Notes under the pieces: model-generated | Database searches by the model: none | Told to the model about the DNA's origin: nothing | The model's input: only the letters and a program-made list of their open reading frames with translations | Position numbers and translations under genes: made by a program | Shown: positions 25,600 through 34,692 of the stretch, piece after piece | Layout of the letters: each line of letters opens with the position of its first letter | How positions within the stretch are numbered: the stretch's first letter is position 1 | Assembly (NCBI GenBank): GCA_003225075.1 | Contig: QIAP01000051.1 | Coordinates: 1 to 50,273 of the forward strand | Origin: Acidobacteriota bacterium | Lineage (GTDB): Bacteria; Acidobacteriota; Terriglobia; Terriglobales; Acidobacteriaceae | DNA: 50,273 nt | Direction of reading: 5' to 3'

Positions 25600-27501
25600 C
25601 TACACTCGGGCGAAGACGCAGAAGGATTTCGGCCGTATCCTGAGCTCTGCCGCGTCTTTTGAGTTCAACGTCTGGGGAAGGGTTGCGCCGTTGCCGCCCC
25701 AGCGCTGGTCCGAGGAATCCAGAAAGTTCTGCCACTTTCCACCCGGTATCGGGACGCTGGGCGAAACGTCTGCGTCACTCAGATTGAAAACCATGAACAC
25801 CCGCGAGGTCTCACTCCATCGAGTGAGGCAGAATAATTTTTCTTTTTCGAACGCCTTAACTTCCATCTGCTCTTTATTCAGGTTCCGAAGAGCTGGAATG
25901 GAACGCCGTAATCGGATCAACTCGCGATAAAAATCCCGTAGATTCCGGTGCGGCTCACAGTGAGCCAGGTCATGGTTCAGCTTTGACCTTGCGAACGTGG
26001 CTTCATCTTGAGGGTCGGGGGGCTCCTGCTGCCACCCGAATGTCGCGAACCCTTCCTTCCGGCCTCGGCGGACAGCTTGAATCAAGTCCAAATCTGAATG
26101 ACTCGTGAAATACAGAAACGGGGCCGTTTCCCCATACTCTTCCCCCATGAAAAGGAGTGGAACGAACGGTGACAAGAGCACCAATCCAGCCGCCAACTTC
26201 GTGGCTTCGAACGAGACAAGCGTGGAAAGTCGCTCGCCCAAGATGCGGTTGCCTACCTGGTCGTGGTTCTGGGAAAACACCACAAATTTGTCAGCCGGAA
26301 TTTCGCGGGATGAATTGCCATGACGGCGCTGTCGAAATTCGGAGAACTGTCCGGAGTAGATATAACCTTCCTTGAACGCCTTCTCGAGATCATGCATGTT
26401 GCCAAAATCCTGGTAGTAACCACTGCATTCGGCGGTGAGCAACCTATGCACAGCGTGATGGAAGTCATCATTCCACTGGGCGTCCAACCCGTAACCGTGA
26501 AGGTGGTGTGGCAACACGAAACGAACGTCATTCAGATCGCTTTCCGCAATGAGAAATATTTTTCGTCCGGCTTGGCGAGCAAATTGTTGGACCGCAGAAG
26601 CGAGTAATTGCAGAAAAGGCTGGGCATTGCGGTCCACAATCCCATGTATCGCGTCGAGCCGAAGGGCGTCTATGTGGAACTCGTCAATCCAGTAAAGAGC
26701 ACTTTCCGTAAAGAAGCGCACTACGCCATCGCTCTGTTGCCCATCAAAGTTGATGGCTTGACCCCAGGGCGTGCGATACGCGTCCGTGAAATACGGACCG
26801 AAATCCGCCAAGTAGTTGCCTTCCGGCCCGAGATGGTTGTAGACCACATCCATCACGACTGCCATTCCTCGTTGGTGACAAGCATCAACTAACCGCTTCA
26901 ACCCTTCCGGCCCGCCGTAGCTGTTCTGCACGGCAAAGGGATACACGCCGTCGTAACCCCAGTTTCGATTGCCGGGAAATTGAGCCACCGGCATCAACTC
27001 GATCGCTGTGATGCCCACATCTTTGAGTCCATCCAGCCGGGGCACGATGGAGTCGAACGTTCCTTCTGGCATAAACGTCCCGACGTGCAGCTCATACATC
27101 ACATAATCGTCAAGCGCCAACCCCGACCAGTCGCCATCCCTCCAGCGAAATACCGATTGCCCGGTTATCTGAGATGGTCCATGTACGCCTTGCGGTTGGT
27201 ACTTTGAAGCGGGATCAGGTCGTTCCTTTTCACTATTCAGCCGAAACACATACTGGGAACCGGGCTCAACGTTTTCAACCAACGCGTAGAAATAGCCTCG
27301 GCCAGCCTGGTTCATGGGAATGAAACGGTTGCCCAAGCTCACGAATCTGAGTTCAACCTGCTTGGCAGTAGGAGCCCAAACCAGGAACTGACATCGGCCG
27401 TCCCCAAGATACCTGGCACCCAGGTGCTGCGGGATAGGATCATTTTGGGAGCTTCCGGCCGAACCGCTTTCGGAGTCGAGAATTTCGCATCGCTGGGCCA
27501 T
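25600..27501 (-). CDS. treZ: Malto-oligosyltrehalose trehalohydrolase
   Basis: GH13 enzyme that releases free trehalose from maltooligosyl trehalose made by TreY. In 633 residues: an N-terminal CBM48-like domain (YLGDGRCQFLVWAPTAKQVE), then the catalytic barrel with GYDGVYPFAVQNSYGG, VVMDVVYNHLGPEGNYL, the nucleophile Asp283 in ALRLDAIHGIVD, the acid Glu320 in FLIAESDLND, and VVFSQNHDQVGNRILGERL. Four nt separate it from the treT stop, so translation is probably coupled; I see no good binding site of its own. Confidence 0.95.
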   Translation of the reverse strand: MAQRCEILDSESGSAGSSQNDPIPQHLGARYLGDGRCQFLVWAPTAKQVELRFVSLGNRFIPMNQAGRGYFYALVENVEPGSQYVFRLNSEKERPDPASKYQPQGVHGPSQITGQSVFRWRDGDWSGLALDDYVMYELHVGTFMPEGTFDSIVPRLDGLKDVGITAIELMPVAQFPGNRNWGYDGVYPFAVQNSYGGPEGLKRLVDACHQRGMAVVMDVVYNHLGPEGNYLADFGPYFTDAYRTPWGQAINFDGQQSDGVVRFFTESALYWIDEFHIDALRLDAIHGIVDRNAQPFLQLLASAVQQFARQAGRKIFLIAESDLNDVRFVLPHHLHGYGLDAQWNDDFHHAVHRLLTAECSGYYQDFGNMHDLEKAFKEGYIYSGQFSEFRQRRHGNSSREIPADKFVVFSQNHDQVGNRILGERLSTLVSFEATKLAAGLVLLSPFVPLLFMGEEYGETAPFLYFTSHSDLDLIQAVRRGRKEGFATFGWQQEPPDPQDEATFARSKLNHDLAHCEPHRNLRDFYRELIRLRRSIPALRNLNKEQMEVKAFEKEKLFCLTRWSETSRVFMVFNLSDADVSPSVPIPGGKWQNFLDSSDQRWGGNGATLPQTLNSKDAAELRIRPKSFCVFARV

Positions 27502-27505
27502 GAGC

Positions 27506-28897
27506 TTAGGCTAAACCAAGCAAAATGCGGAATAGCAGTACCCAGCGCCGAACGTTGGTGGTCATCAACAGATTTTCCTTCACATGCTCGTGGCCGTTCT
27601 TACCAAGTTGCTTGGCGAATTCTGGATGGGTGAGCAGATATCGAATCTGATAAGCACAGCCTTCCACCGAGTGCACGAGGACGCCGGTCAGCTTATGAAT
27701 TACCTGAGTTGGAATCCCACCGACGGCGCCCGCGATCGTCGGCTTAGACTTCCATAATGCCTCAGTCACTGTCAGCCCGAAGCCTTCTTTAAGTGATTTT
27801 TGCACGATGAGGGTCGAAGCGCGTTGCAGCGCGTTGATTTCGAGGGCTGACCAGGGTGGCAGCTCAAGAAGAATGATGTCGGGATCGTCCCCTGCTGCTT
27901 CCTGCACTTCTTTCAGAACGACAGCGCCTTCAGGATCGTCACTTGCGCCGCCACCAGCCAGGACCAGTTGGCAGTCAACGTAGTTCCGCGCCATCTTGTA
28001 AGCCTGAACAACTCCGACTGGATCTTTGAGACGATCGAAACGCGAAATCTGTGTGACGATCGGACGCGAACGGTCAACGCCAAAATCATCGCAAACCTTC
28101 TGGATGTAGCTCTCATCCAGTTCCTTATTCTTTTCCGAGAGCGGATCGATACAGGGATAGAACAGATATTGCGGAATGGCGAGCTGGCGGGCAAATTTTG
28201 GCGAGGAAAAAATCGCCGCATCATACTGATCGATCATCGGCCGCAAGAAACCCCATACCCCGGGATTAGGATTCGATAGGTCAATGTGGCAACGCCACAC
28301 CCATTTCCCGGGATGATCCTTCTTTGAAGAAACCAGCGCCGCGGGCTGGGGATCGTGGATCACGATGACATCTTCTTCAAATGCCATCCGCTGGCGGTTC
28401 TGCTCATTGGTTGCCAGGAAGGCTTCCTGAGCCTGGCGGGAGAGCTCGTAGCTTCCTCCGTGCAGCGCATTGTGAAAGGCCTTAGTGATCTCGAAGAAAT
28501 CATTGCCACCGGTAATTACGTCCCAATGGGTGGTGACGTCGAGCTCGGCCATTAACGGTACCAGGCGATTTAGCATTTCGGCGACCCCGCCGCCTACCGC
28601 GGTGGAGTTCACCATCTTTACTGACTTGCCCTTCAGGACCGTTGCCAGAAAGCGGAGTTCGTCAAGCTCGGGCTTGCCGATGATTGGCTCATAGTCGTCC
28701 AGCCGGGGAGGAGGAGGCGCCATCGGAGGCGTATCTGAAATGCGCGGTTGTTTGCGCCGTTCGCGCTTCGGTACTGCCGTGGCTGGTTCCGGCCCAACAG
28801 AGACAGTTGATGATCCGCCTACGCCGTTATGTTCGGCACTCGGGGAGGCTGTTTCGGCTACAGAACTAATATTTCCGGAATTTTGAGTCTCGCTCAT
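27506..28897 (-). CDS. treT: Trehalose glycosyltransferring synthase (GT4)
   Basis: GT4 retaining glycosyltransferase resembling TreT, which reversibly makes trehalose from NDP-glucose and glucose. In 463 residues, a low-complexity N-terminus of about 65 residues (Pro/Ser/Glu-rich) precedes the TreT-like segment DDYEPIIGKPELDELR, KMVNSTAVGGGVAEMLNRL (donor-loop glycines) and AFHNALHGG. The C-terminal nucleotide-sugar half has QISRFDRLKDPVGV, LVLAGGGASDDPEG and SLKEGFGLTVTEALW with the family Glu residues. AAGGTAGGG precedes the ATG. It lies between the DUF5752-like gene and treZ, giving a third trehalose route in one operon. A different glucosyl acceptor cannot be excluded. Confidence 0.88.
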   Translation of the reverse strand: MSETQNSGNISSVAETASPSAEHNGVGGSSTVSVGPEPATAVPKRERRKQPRISDTPPMAPPPPRLDDYEPIIGKPELDELRFLATVLKGKSVKMVNSTAVGGGVAEMLNRLVPLMAELDVTTHWDVITGGNDFFEITKAFHNALHGGSYELSRQAQEAFLATNEQNRQRMAFEEDVIVIHDPQPAALVSSKKDHPGKWVWRCHIDLSNPNPGVWGFLRPMIDQYDAAIFSSPKFARQLAIPQYLFYPCIDPLSEKNKELDESYIQKVCDDFGVDRSRPIVTQISRFDRLKDPVGVVQAYKMARNYVDCQLVLAGGGASDDPEGAVVLKEVQEAAGDDPDIILLELPPWSALEINALQRASTLIVQKSLKEGFGLTVTEALWKSKPTIAGAVGGIPTQVIHKLTGVLVHSVEGCAYQIRYLLTHPEFAKQLGKNGHEHVKENLLMTTNVRRWVLLFRILLGLA

Positions 28898-28916
28898 CGC
28901 CCTACCTTATGAAAAG

Positions 28917-29600
28917 TCATGCCCTCGCACTGCTGAGCATGCGAATCAATTGGTTTCGCACGTCCTCGAGGGTCAGCGTATAGATATCAATGCGATTGAG
29001 GCTGGCGGCGGCTTGACGTAATCCAAGCTCCTTTTCCAGCCAGGCAGAAAAATCGTTTGACGCCAATTTCAACCGTAATCTCGCCTCAATAAAGTGGTGG
29101 TGGATGGAATGAATGCTCACTCGTTTGAGAGCTTCAATGAATTCCCGAAGATTTTGAGCCTTAAATGGGGTGGGAATCACTACGCTTTCAGAAGCACAGA
29201 AATAGAAGGGCTCAAGCGCTGCGCGATCGCGCGAAAGTGGATTCCACTTCAAATAATCTTCCACGATCCTGATGATTTGTTCGCGTAATGAAGCGAGCGA
29301 AGTAAAAGTGCGAACATCAATGGCCGCCAACCGCTCGGCCAAGCCCGCCTCATTGCACTCCGTGTAGGCCCAATGGGCAAAGTCATTCGAGAAGCCTTCC
29401 CGGATGTAGTGGTGCTCTTGGAGCGTCTGGAACGTATGCTGGAATATGGACTCATCCGGGCAGGAGCGCAAAGCGTCAAGCAATTCTCCAAGACTATCCG
29501 CACGCTCTCGTTCAATACGCAGCAAATGCGAGGAGGAGTTGAAATGAAATGGGGATGGCGCCGCACGGGTGAACACGTCAGGGGTGGCCGAAGAAATCAT
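28917..29600 (-). CDS. DUF5752-like protein in the trehalose operon
   Basis: 227-residue soluble protein, mostly helical, with PFHFNSSSHLLRIERERADS, a central EHHYIREGFSNDFAHWAY block and a C-terminal IHSIHHHFIEARLRLKL plus NDFSAWLEKELGLR. It matches my recollection of DUF5752, a family found beside trehalose and glucan genes in several phyla. His and Asp residues recur, but no catalytic pattern is clear. GAGGT lies just upstream of the ATG. It follows the otsA fusion after 140 bp and precedes treT by 19 bp. A role as a small regulator or scaffold of the pathway is inference only. Confidence 0.7.
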   Translation of the reverse strand: MISSATPDVFTRAAPSPFHFNSSSHLLRIERERADSLGELLDALRSCPDESIFQHTFQTLQEHHYIREGFSNDFAHWAYTECNEAGLAERLAAIDVRTFTSLASLREQIIRIVEDYLKWNPLSRDRAALEPFYFCASESVVIPTPFKAQNLREFIEALKRVSIHSIHHHFIEARLRLKLASNDFSAWLEKELGLRQAAASLNRIDIYTLTLEDVRNQLIRMLSSARA

Positions 29601-29740
29601 GATGACCTCAATAAAAACTGCTCTGATTGGTATTTTCCAGCGCCAGTCACAGCATAGGGAGGGCTGGAACGCGGCTTGCGACCCTAGTTACGATGAGATT
29701 TATGGCCATTCGGATGGACGATTTTTCAAAAACGCAACCA

Positions 29741-32029
29741 TCAGATGGCTGACGCAACCCGATTTCCGTTTGCCTCGGAATGACCCGGCTTTTCGACGCG
29801 AATCTCGGAAAGTTCGGTGATCAGATTCCCTGCCCAACGGTAGACGTTATTCTCTTTCACCACTTTACGCATTCGCTGCATGCGGTTTTGCCGGTCATCC
29901 GGTTCCATCTCCAGCGCAAAACGGATTGCGTCCGCTACTTGTTCCACGTCATAGGGATTAACAATCAGCGCATCGCGCAACTCCCGAGCCGCTCCCGTGA
30001 ACTGGCTAAGCACAAGCACTCCCTGCTCATCTTCCCTGGCCGCCAGGAACTCCTTGGCAACCAGGTTCATGCCATCGTGAAGTGACGTCACCATACAAAG
30101 ATCCGCGGTGCGATAGAACCTCTGAATTTCCTTGTGACTATGCTGCCGGTTGAGGAAGATGATGGGTCTCCATTTGCCGGTTTGGAAGCGCCAGTTAATG
30201 CGGTCCGCCTCTGCCTCAACTTCTCCCAAAAGATCGTGGTAACGCTTGATGTGAGTGCGGCTGGGGGCGCCTATCTGGACAAAAGTAAACTTACCCAGGT
30301 AGTCAGGATATTTCTCGAGGAGACGCTCAATGGCCCGGAACCGCTCCTGAATACCTTTTGTATAGTCCACCCGATCAACGCCAACTCCGAGGAAAAGGGT
30401 GTTGACGCCAAGCTCCCGCAACAACGCAGTTTTTTCAGTGTAGATGGACTCTTTGCCCACCCCATCGCCTTGGATTTCATCAAACGCCACACTGATCGGG
30501 AACGGCTTCACGATGGTGCGATGGTCTTCCCGCTCCACCGCGAAATGATCCCAGTCGATGCGCGACTCTAGGGTGCGATCCACCGTCTGCAAAAAATTGT
30601 TGCAATCGGAGTGAATATGGAATCCAACTAAATCCGCTCCGAGCAAGCCATCGACCAATTGACGTTGCCATGGACAGATGCTGAATTTCTCCGGGTTGGC
30701 CCACGGTATGTGCCAAAAAATGGCGATTCTAGCGTCCGGGCGCTTTTTCTTGATCATGCGTGGCAGCAAGGCAAAGTGATAATCCTGGGCCAGCAGGAAG
30801 GGGTGCTCGGTACCCGCCATTTCCTCCAGTACGGCATCGGCAAACTTCTGGTTGACATGCAAATAATGTTCCCAGTCCGAAGCCCGAAAAAGCGGCCGTA
30901 CGTGAGCTACATGGCAAAGTGGCCACAGCCCTTCGTTAGCGAAGCCGAAGTAATATCCTTCCTCTTCTTGCTTGCTTAACCAGACCCGCCGCAAAGTGTA
31001 GCGAGGGTCTTCGGGCGGCACTCGAAGAGAATCGTGCTTATCTACTGTCTCCTGATCGGCATCACCGCTGCCATGCGCAACCCAGGTTCCATCACACGCG
31101 CGCAAAATTGGTTCGAGCGCGGTTACTAGACCGCTGGGAGGCACTACCACCTCAAGGGAGCGGCCGCGTCGCGTGTGCGAGTAGGGCTCGCGGTTGGAGA
31201 CGACAAACAAGCGGCTCTCCGCCAACCGGTTGCGCACGTGAACCGAAAGACGTTCTGCAGTCCAGTTAGATTCCGCCGCATCGCGGAGCTGCGCTTCCTT
31301 CTCCGCAGCCGAGCGCGCTGCCGATAGGCTCCTGGCGAATGTTTCCACCTCTCGGGCAAGGGGACGCAGAAGATCAATATCAGGCACCGCTGCCGTAACC
31401 GAACCTTTGCCCGTTCGCAAGGCTTTCATCCATTGAGCCGCCTTGGCGATGGGACCGACGATGCTCCAACGAACAATCAGCAGGGTAATCGAAGAAATCA
31501 GAAGTACCAGGACCAAATCGCGTAAGAAACTCTCGCGCCAAATCTGGATCGTCTGTGCCTTGATGTAGCTGGCGTCGTGAACAATCGCCAACGCTCCAAC
31601 AATCTGATCTTGCTGATGAAGGGGCCAGGCGTAGATATGAACATAGGAATGATCGAGGTGGACAAACTGACCGCCACCCTGGCCCTTACTGACGGCTTGC
31701 GCCACCACAACCGGCTGATCTGGGAGACGATGGGCAAGCCCCGTGGTTACGGCGATAGGCGCGCCCTTCTGATTGTAAATTGCCACTCCATCCAAATGCT
31801 GCCGGTTGCCGAAGCGCTCGACTATGCGTTGTAGTTCCTTCTGCGATCCCTTGGCGAGGTGAGGTTCGATATTCCCCGCCAGACTTTCGGCTAGGACTTC
31901 CGCGCGCCTCTCCAGATCCCGGGTGAGACCGCGTTTTTCCGATCGCACCTCGTAATAAGAGAATGCGAGCGACACCAGCGTGATGCCCACAATTAACGAA
32001 ATGATCAGGCGAACACTCAGAAGGCGCAC
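29741..32029 (-). CDS. otsA: Membrane-anchored trehalose-6-phosphate synthase with periplasmic sensor and HAMP-like linker
   Basis: 762-residue fusion. N-terminal half: TM1 (about 7-26), a periplasmic domain of about 140 residues ([29 protein letters not shown], reminiscent of single-Cache sensors), TM2 (about 171-190, [15 protein letters not shown]), then a HAMP-like helix and a coiled coil (about 192-260). The catalytic half from about 272 is GT20: [59 protein letters not shown], and [18 protein letters not shown] with [18 protein letters not shown]. These are the OtsA active-site motifs, so UDP-glucose plus glucose-6-phosphate to trehalose-6-phosphate is expected; a glucosylglycerol-phosphate-synthase-like activity is the alternative. 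No otsB is in the window. It heads the operon. Confidence 0.9.
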   Translation of the reverse strand: MRLLSVRLIISLIVGITLVSLAFSYYEVRSEKRGLTRDLERRAEVLAESLAGNIEPHLAKGSQKELQRIVERFGNRQHLDGVAIYNQKGAPIAVTTGLAHRLPDQPVVVAQAVSKGQGGGQFVHLDHSYVHIYAWPLHQQDQIVGALAIVHDASYIKAQTIQIWRESFLRDLVLVLLISSITLLIVRWSIVGPIAKAAQWMKALRTGKGSVTAAVPDIDLLRPLAREVETFARSLSAARSAAEKEAQLRDAAESNWTAERLSVHVRNRLAESRLFVVSNREPYSHTRRGRSLEVVVPPSGLVTALEPILRACDGTWVAHGSGDADQETVDKHDSLRVPPEDPRYTLRRVWLSKQEEEGYYFGFANEGLWPLCHVAHVRPLFRASDWEHYLHVNQKFADAVLEEMAGTEHPFLLAQDYHFALLPRMIKKKRPDARIAIFWHIPWANPEKFSICPWQRQLVDGLLGADLVGFHIHSDCNNFLQTVDRTLESRIDWDHFAVEREDHRTIVKPFPISVAFDEIQGDGVGKESIYTEKTALLRELGVNTLFLGVGVDRVDYTKGIQERFRAIERLLEKYPDYLGKFTFVQIGAPSRTHIKRYHDLLGEVEAEADRINWRFQTGKWRPIIFLNRQHSHKEIQRFYRTADLCMVTSLHDGMNLVAKEFLAAREDEQGVLVLSQFTGAARELRDALIVNPYDVEQVADAIRFALEMEPDDRQNRMQRMRKVVKENNVYRWAGNLITELSEIRVEKPGHSEANGNRVASAI

Positions 32030-32328
32030 GGTAAAGCTCGCTTTTCTCCGTCGAGGTAGCCGTGCCGGATGGCACAGTTAAGAACATGTTCCTACAGAAA
32101 AACCAGGTTTTCCATCCGCATCTGCAGACAGTCTCCCCTACCACGATACAGTGAATCACAAGATGGGGCTATCCAAAAAAATGTGTAGTTCATGCCGGAA
32201 AATCCCGTACTCCCTGCTACCGTCGGATTCCCCCGTTCATACCTTCTTTTACCGATTGTGACGACGACCTCCAGCACTCACCATCAGAAGAGTCGAAGAA
32301 AAACTTGCAAGCCAGGAGGGGTTTCATC
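32030..32328. promoter_or_regulatory. Divergent promoter region of the trehalose operon and the glycine-zipper gene
   Basis: This 300-bp gap separates the otsA fusion (minus) from the gene at 32329 (plus), so it should hold both promoters. I cannot point to specific -35/-10 hexamers or an operator with confidence. An AGGAGG binding site at its right end belongs to the gene at 32329. Confidence 0.4.
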
Positions 32329-32955
32329 GTGAAACAAATTCTTGTGTTGTTACTCTTACTTGGACTAGCGGCCGCTGCCCCGTCTATGGCCGCTGCCCAA
32401 TATAATTCGAGCTCTCGGAGTGCCAACGGAGTAGTGCTCCCGGCAGGCACCGAGATCGCCATCCAAACCAATGAGGCCATCGACTCGAAAACAGGCCGAG
32501 TGGGCCAGACATACAATGCGCAAGTCGCCCAGGATGTAATGGGCCCATCGGGAGAAGTACTGATTCCGAAGGGTTCGGATGCGTCACTCATTCTTCGCCA
32601 AGCATCGAGCGGTGGCACGGTTAGCAGCCCCGATCTCGCGCTTGACATCAACTCAGTGACCATTCAGGGTCGCCGCTACGGAGTCAGCACAGCGGACATC
32701 AAGGAGAGCGGAAATCAGGGCATCGGGAAGAATAAGCGCACGGCCGAGATGGTCGGCGGTGGAGCAGCCTTAGGTACTTTGCTCGGCGCGATTGCGGGAG
32801 GCGGAAAAGGCGCGGTGATCGGCGCTGTCGCCGGGGCCGCTGCAGGCGGCACGGCACAGGTGTTAACCAAGGGCAAGGAAGTTAGAGTTCCTGCCGAAAC
32901 CGTATTGAAGTTTAAGCTCGACAAACCGCTCCGTCTGCAGCCCGTCACCTACTGA
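32329..32955 (+). CDS. Secreted glycine-zipper protein
   Basis: 208-residue exported protein. I use the GTG at 32329, since AGGAGGGG lies upstream and a clean signal peptide follows (KQILVLLLLLGLAAAAPS); an earlier ATG at 32305 would put charged residues before it. After the signal comes a beta-rich domain (VVLPAGTEIAIQTNEAIDS, VLIPKGSDASLIL) related in pattern to the PEGA protein at 19.2 kb, then a glycine-zipper segment (GGGAALGTLLGAIAGGGKG, AVAGAAAGGTAQV). Such zippers insert in or pack against outer membranes. A terminator follows. Function unknown. Confidence 0.8.
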   Translation: MKQILVLLLLLGLAAAAPSMAAAQYNSSSRSANGVVLPAGTEIAIQTNEAIDSKTGRVGQTYNAQVAQDVMGPSGEVLIPKGSDASLILRQASSGGTVSSPDLALDINSVTIQGRRYGVSTADIKESGNQGIGKNKRTAEMVGGGAALGTLLGAIAGGGKGAVIGAVAGAAAGGTAQVLTKGKEVRVPAETVLKFKLDKPLRLQPVTY

Positions 32956-32976
32956 TTTAGAACACCTCAACAAAAG

Positions 32977-33003
32977 AAGGGGGCCAGGAATGGCCCCCCT
33001 TTC
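32977..33003. terminator. Bidirectional terminator between convergent genes
   Basis: GGGGGCCA (32979-32986) pairs with TGGCCCCC (32991-32998) around GGAA, with TTTCT on the plus side and CTTCTTTTG on the minus side. It can end both the glycine-zipper gene and the SYLF gene. Confidence 0.75.
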
Positions 33004-33036
33004 TAAATTCTAAGCATCGAACTCGCGACCTTCAGC

Positions 33037-33777
33037 CTACCGCTGTGGCCGCTCGCTTGAACTACGCTCAGCCTTGGCTTCCGCGGCATATTTCCGGACC
33101 GCTGCAACGAATTGTTCAGCACCCTTGGGAACAGCCACCTTGCCGGTGAGAATATCCCCGAATGGAACCATCCGGCCATACAGCACCTGAGTTTCGTCTT
33201 CATCCTGCTTGACTACCGCTCCGTTTAGGGTAATGCCGGCGAATACTCCCCTGGCGCGAGAGTAGGTCAGTACTTCCGACCGCAATTTCCAGTCGGTAGT
33301 TCCTTCCGCCTGGCGGCCTACCGGTCCGGCTGCCACTGAGGCGTCGGCCCCTAACTTGAACTTGCTGGCCAACAGATTTTTCATACCTTTGTCGTTCATG
33401 ACCAGCATTACAAGATCGATGGCCTCTCCCCCGATCTGCAATCCCCAGTCACCACCTGCAATTGTGAACGGAGCTGGTGCGCTCCAGCCAGAACTTGTGC
33501 GGCACGTCGCTACGCCTTTGCCATAGCGGCCGCCCACAATAAACCCGGCCTTCAACATAGAGGGGACGACCGCGACACACTTGGCTGATTCAAGAATGTC
33601 TTGCGGAATTCCCTTATCCGGGGCTCCCATTATCTCGTCCAGAACATTTGTTGCCGATTCAATCCGTTTCAATTCATCCGACACGTTCTTCTCTGACTTG
33701 TCCGCGGCCCAACCGGCACCGGCAAGCAGAACAACGGCGATAGCAATCGCCGGAATAGCTCTCCAATTCAGTCTCAT
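33037..33777 (-). CDS. Secreted SYLF-domain (Ysc84/DUF500) lipid-binding protein
   Basis: 246-residue exported protein. Signal peptide MRLNWRAIPAIAIAVVLLAG; then the SYLF domain with RIESATNVLDEIM, IPQDILESAKCVAVVPSMLK, GRYGKGVATCRTSSGW, APAPFTIAGGDWGLQIGGEA and FAGITLNGAVVKQDEDET. SYLF domains bind phosphoinositides in eukaryotes; bacterial roles are unknown. The ATG at 33777 is chosen because GAGGAG precedes it. The residues after about 230 are charged and low-complexity. It is convergent with the glycine-zipper gene. Confidence 0.88.
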   Translation of the reverse strand: MRLNWRAIPAIAIAVVLLAGAGWAADKSEKNVSDELKRIESATNVLDEIMGAPDKGIPQDILESAKCVAVVPSMLKAGFIVGGRYGKGVATCRTSSGWSAPAPFTIAGGDWGLQIGGEAIDLVMLVMNDKGMKNLLASKFKLGADASVAAGPVGRQAEGTTDWKLRSEVLTYSRARGVFAGITLNGAVVKQDEDETQVLYGRMVPFGDILTGKVAVPKGAEQFVAAVRKYAAEAKAERSSSERPQR

Positions 33778-33940
33778 AACACTCTCCTCTTGAATTCCAC
33801 GGTGCTCGTAAGCCCTGGGATCAGCTGTCAGCATCAGGAATGGTTACAACAAACTCCATCCGGTACACCACGTAGCGTGAGGCGAACCTTGCTGTAAGGT
33901 CGGGAATGTGAAGACATTGCTGATCGAAGGATTCCCACAT

Positions 33941-34690
33941 CTAGCGGACTGACGAAGAGGCTTGCCCCGCACCCGTGTCAACGGATTCTGCGGTAATAAT
34001 GAGCCGTTTGGGAGCCGGGCCGAAGTAGTGAATCGGATAGCATGTAATAAGAGTCAGACGGTTTCCGCCCGAACTCTTGAGCACGGATATGTCGTTTGGC
34101 TCAATTATTTTAGTATCGGTTACCTGATAATGATAAAGCTTGCCTCCACGGTCTACGTAGATGGAGTCGCCGGAAACTAACTCCCCCAAGTGACGGAAGA
34201 AAGTATCACGATGTCCCGCCACCACGGAATTGCCGGATTCTCCCAGAGCGGCAGTATGGGCCAGGTGCCCGGGGCCAACAAGCAGCGCCTTCCGAGACGT
34301 GCCCTCCACCACCACTGCGCTTAAGTTGATCTTGGGAATCACCAGGCGTGCCAAACTTGGGCTTCCGCTAGACACATGTGTCGGGGAGGACGTCGATTGG
34401 GATTGCCATTCGTGAGCTAGTCTGTTTTGTTCAACCAGCATCCAGGCGTAATCCGCAGCTACATAGCAACAAAGGATTAGTCCGACGAGAGTAAGCAGCG
34501 CAGGCAGGAACCGAACATAGAGGGATGTGGAATTGGCATGGCCGCCGGCGAAGCTGGTCACACGCAGCCGAGTTCCAAGCCTCCTCAACGTGCGCTCACA
34601 AGGGCTAAACAAAAAATGCGCAGGCTGCCAGAAGTCCGCGCTTAGCGAACTCTGGCAGTGCGCATTCGCTCCAGGGCGTTTAGGAGACAT
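33941..34690 (-). CDS. Sortase (transpeptidase)
   Basis: Cysteine transpeptidase that cleaves an LPXTG-type signal and joins the protein to an amine acceptor on the cell surface. In 249 residues: a long basic N-terminus (about 58 residues), a membrane anchor (about 59-80), then the sortase barrel. Catalytic His160 is in SVVAGHRDTFFRHLGEL, Cys217 in RLTLITCYPIHYFGPAP, and the Arg in PKRLIITAES. This pattern fits class D. The start lies 2 nt after the stop of the LPQTG gene, so the pair is translationally coupled and the upstream protein is the likely substrate. Sortases are typical of monoderms; here the other genes indicate a diderm. Confidence 0.93.
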   Translation of the reverse strand: MSPKRPGANAHCQSSLSADFWQPAHFLFSPCERTLRRLGTRLRVTSFAGGHANSTSLYVRFLPALLTLVGLILCCYVAADYAWMLVEQNRLAHEWQSQSTSSPTHVSSGSPSLARLVIPKINLSAVVVEGTSRKALLVGPGHLAHTAALGESGNSVVAGHRDTFFRHLGELVSGDSIYVDRGGKLYHYQVTDTKIIEPNDISVLKSSGGNRLTLITCYPIHYFGPAPKRLIITAESVDTGAGQASSSVR

Positions 34691-34692
34691 CG

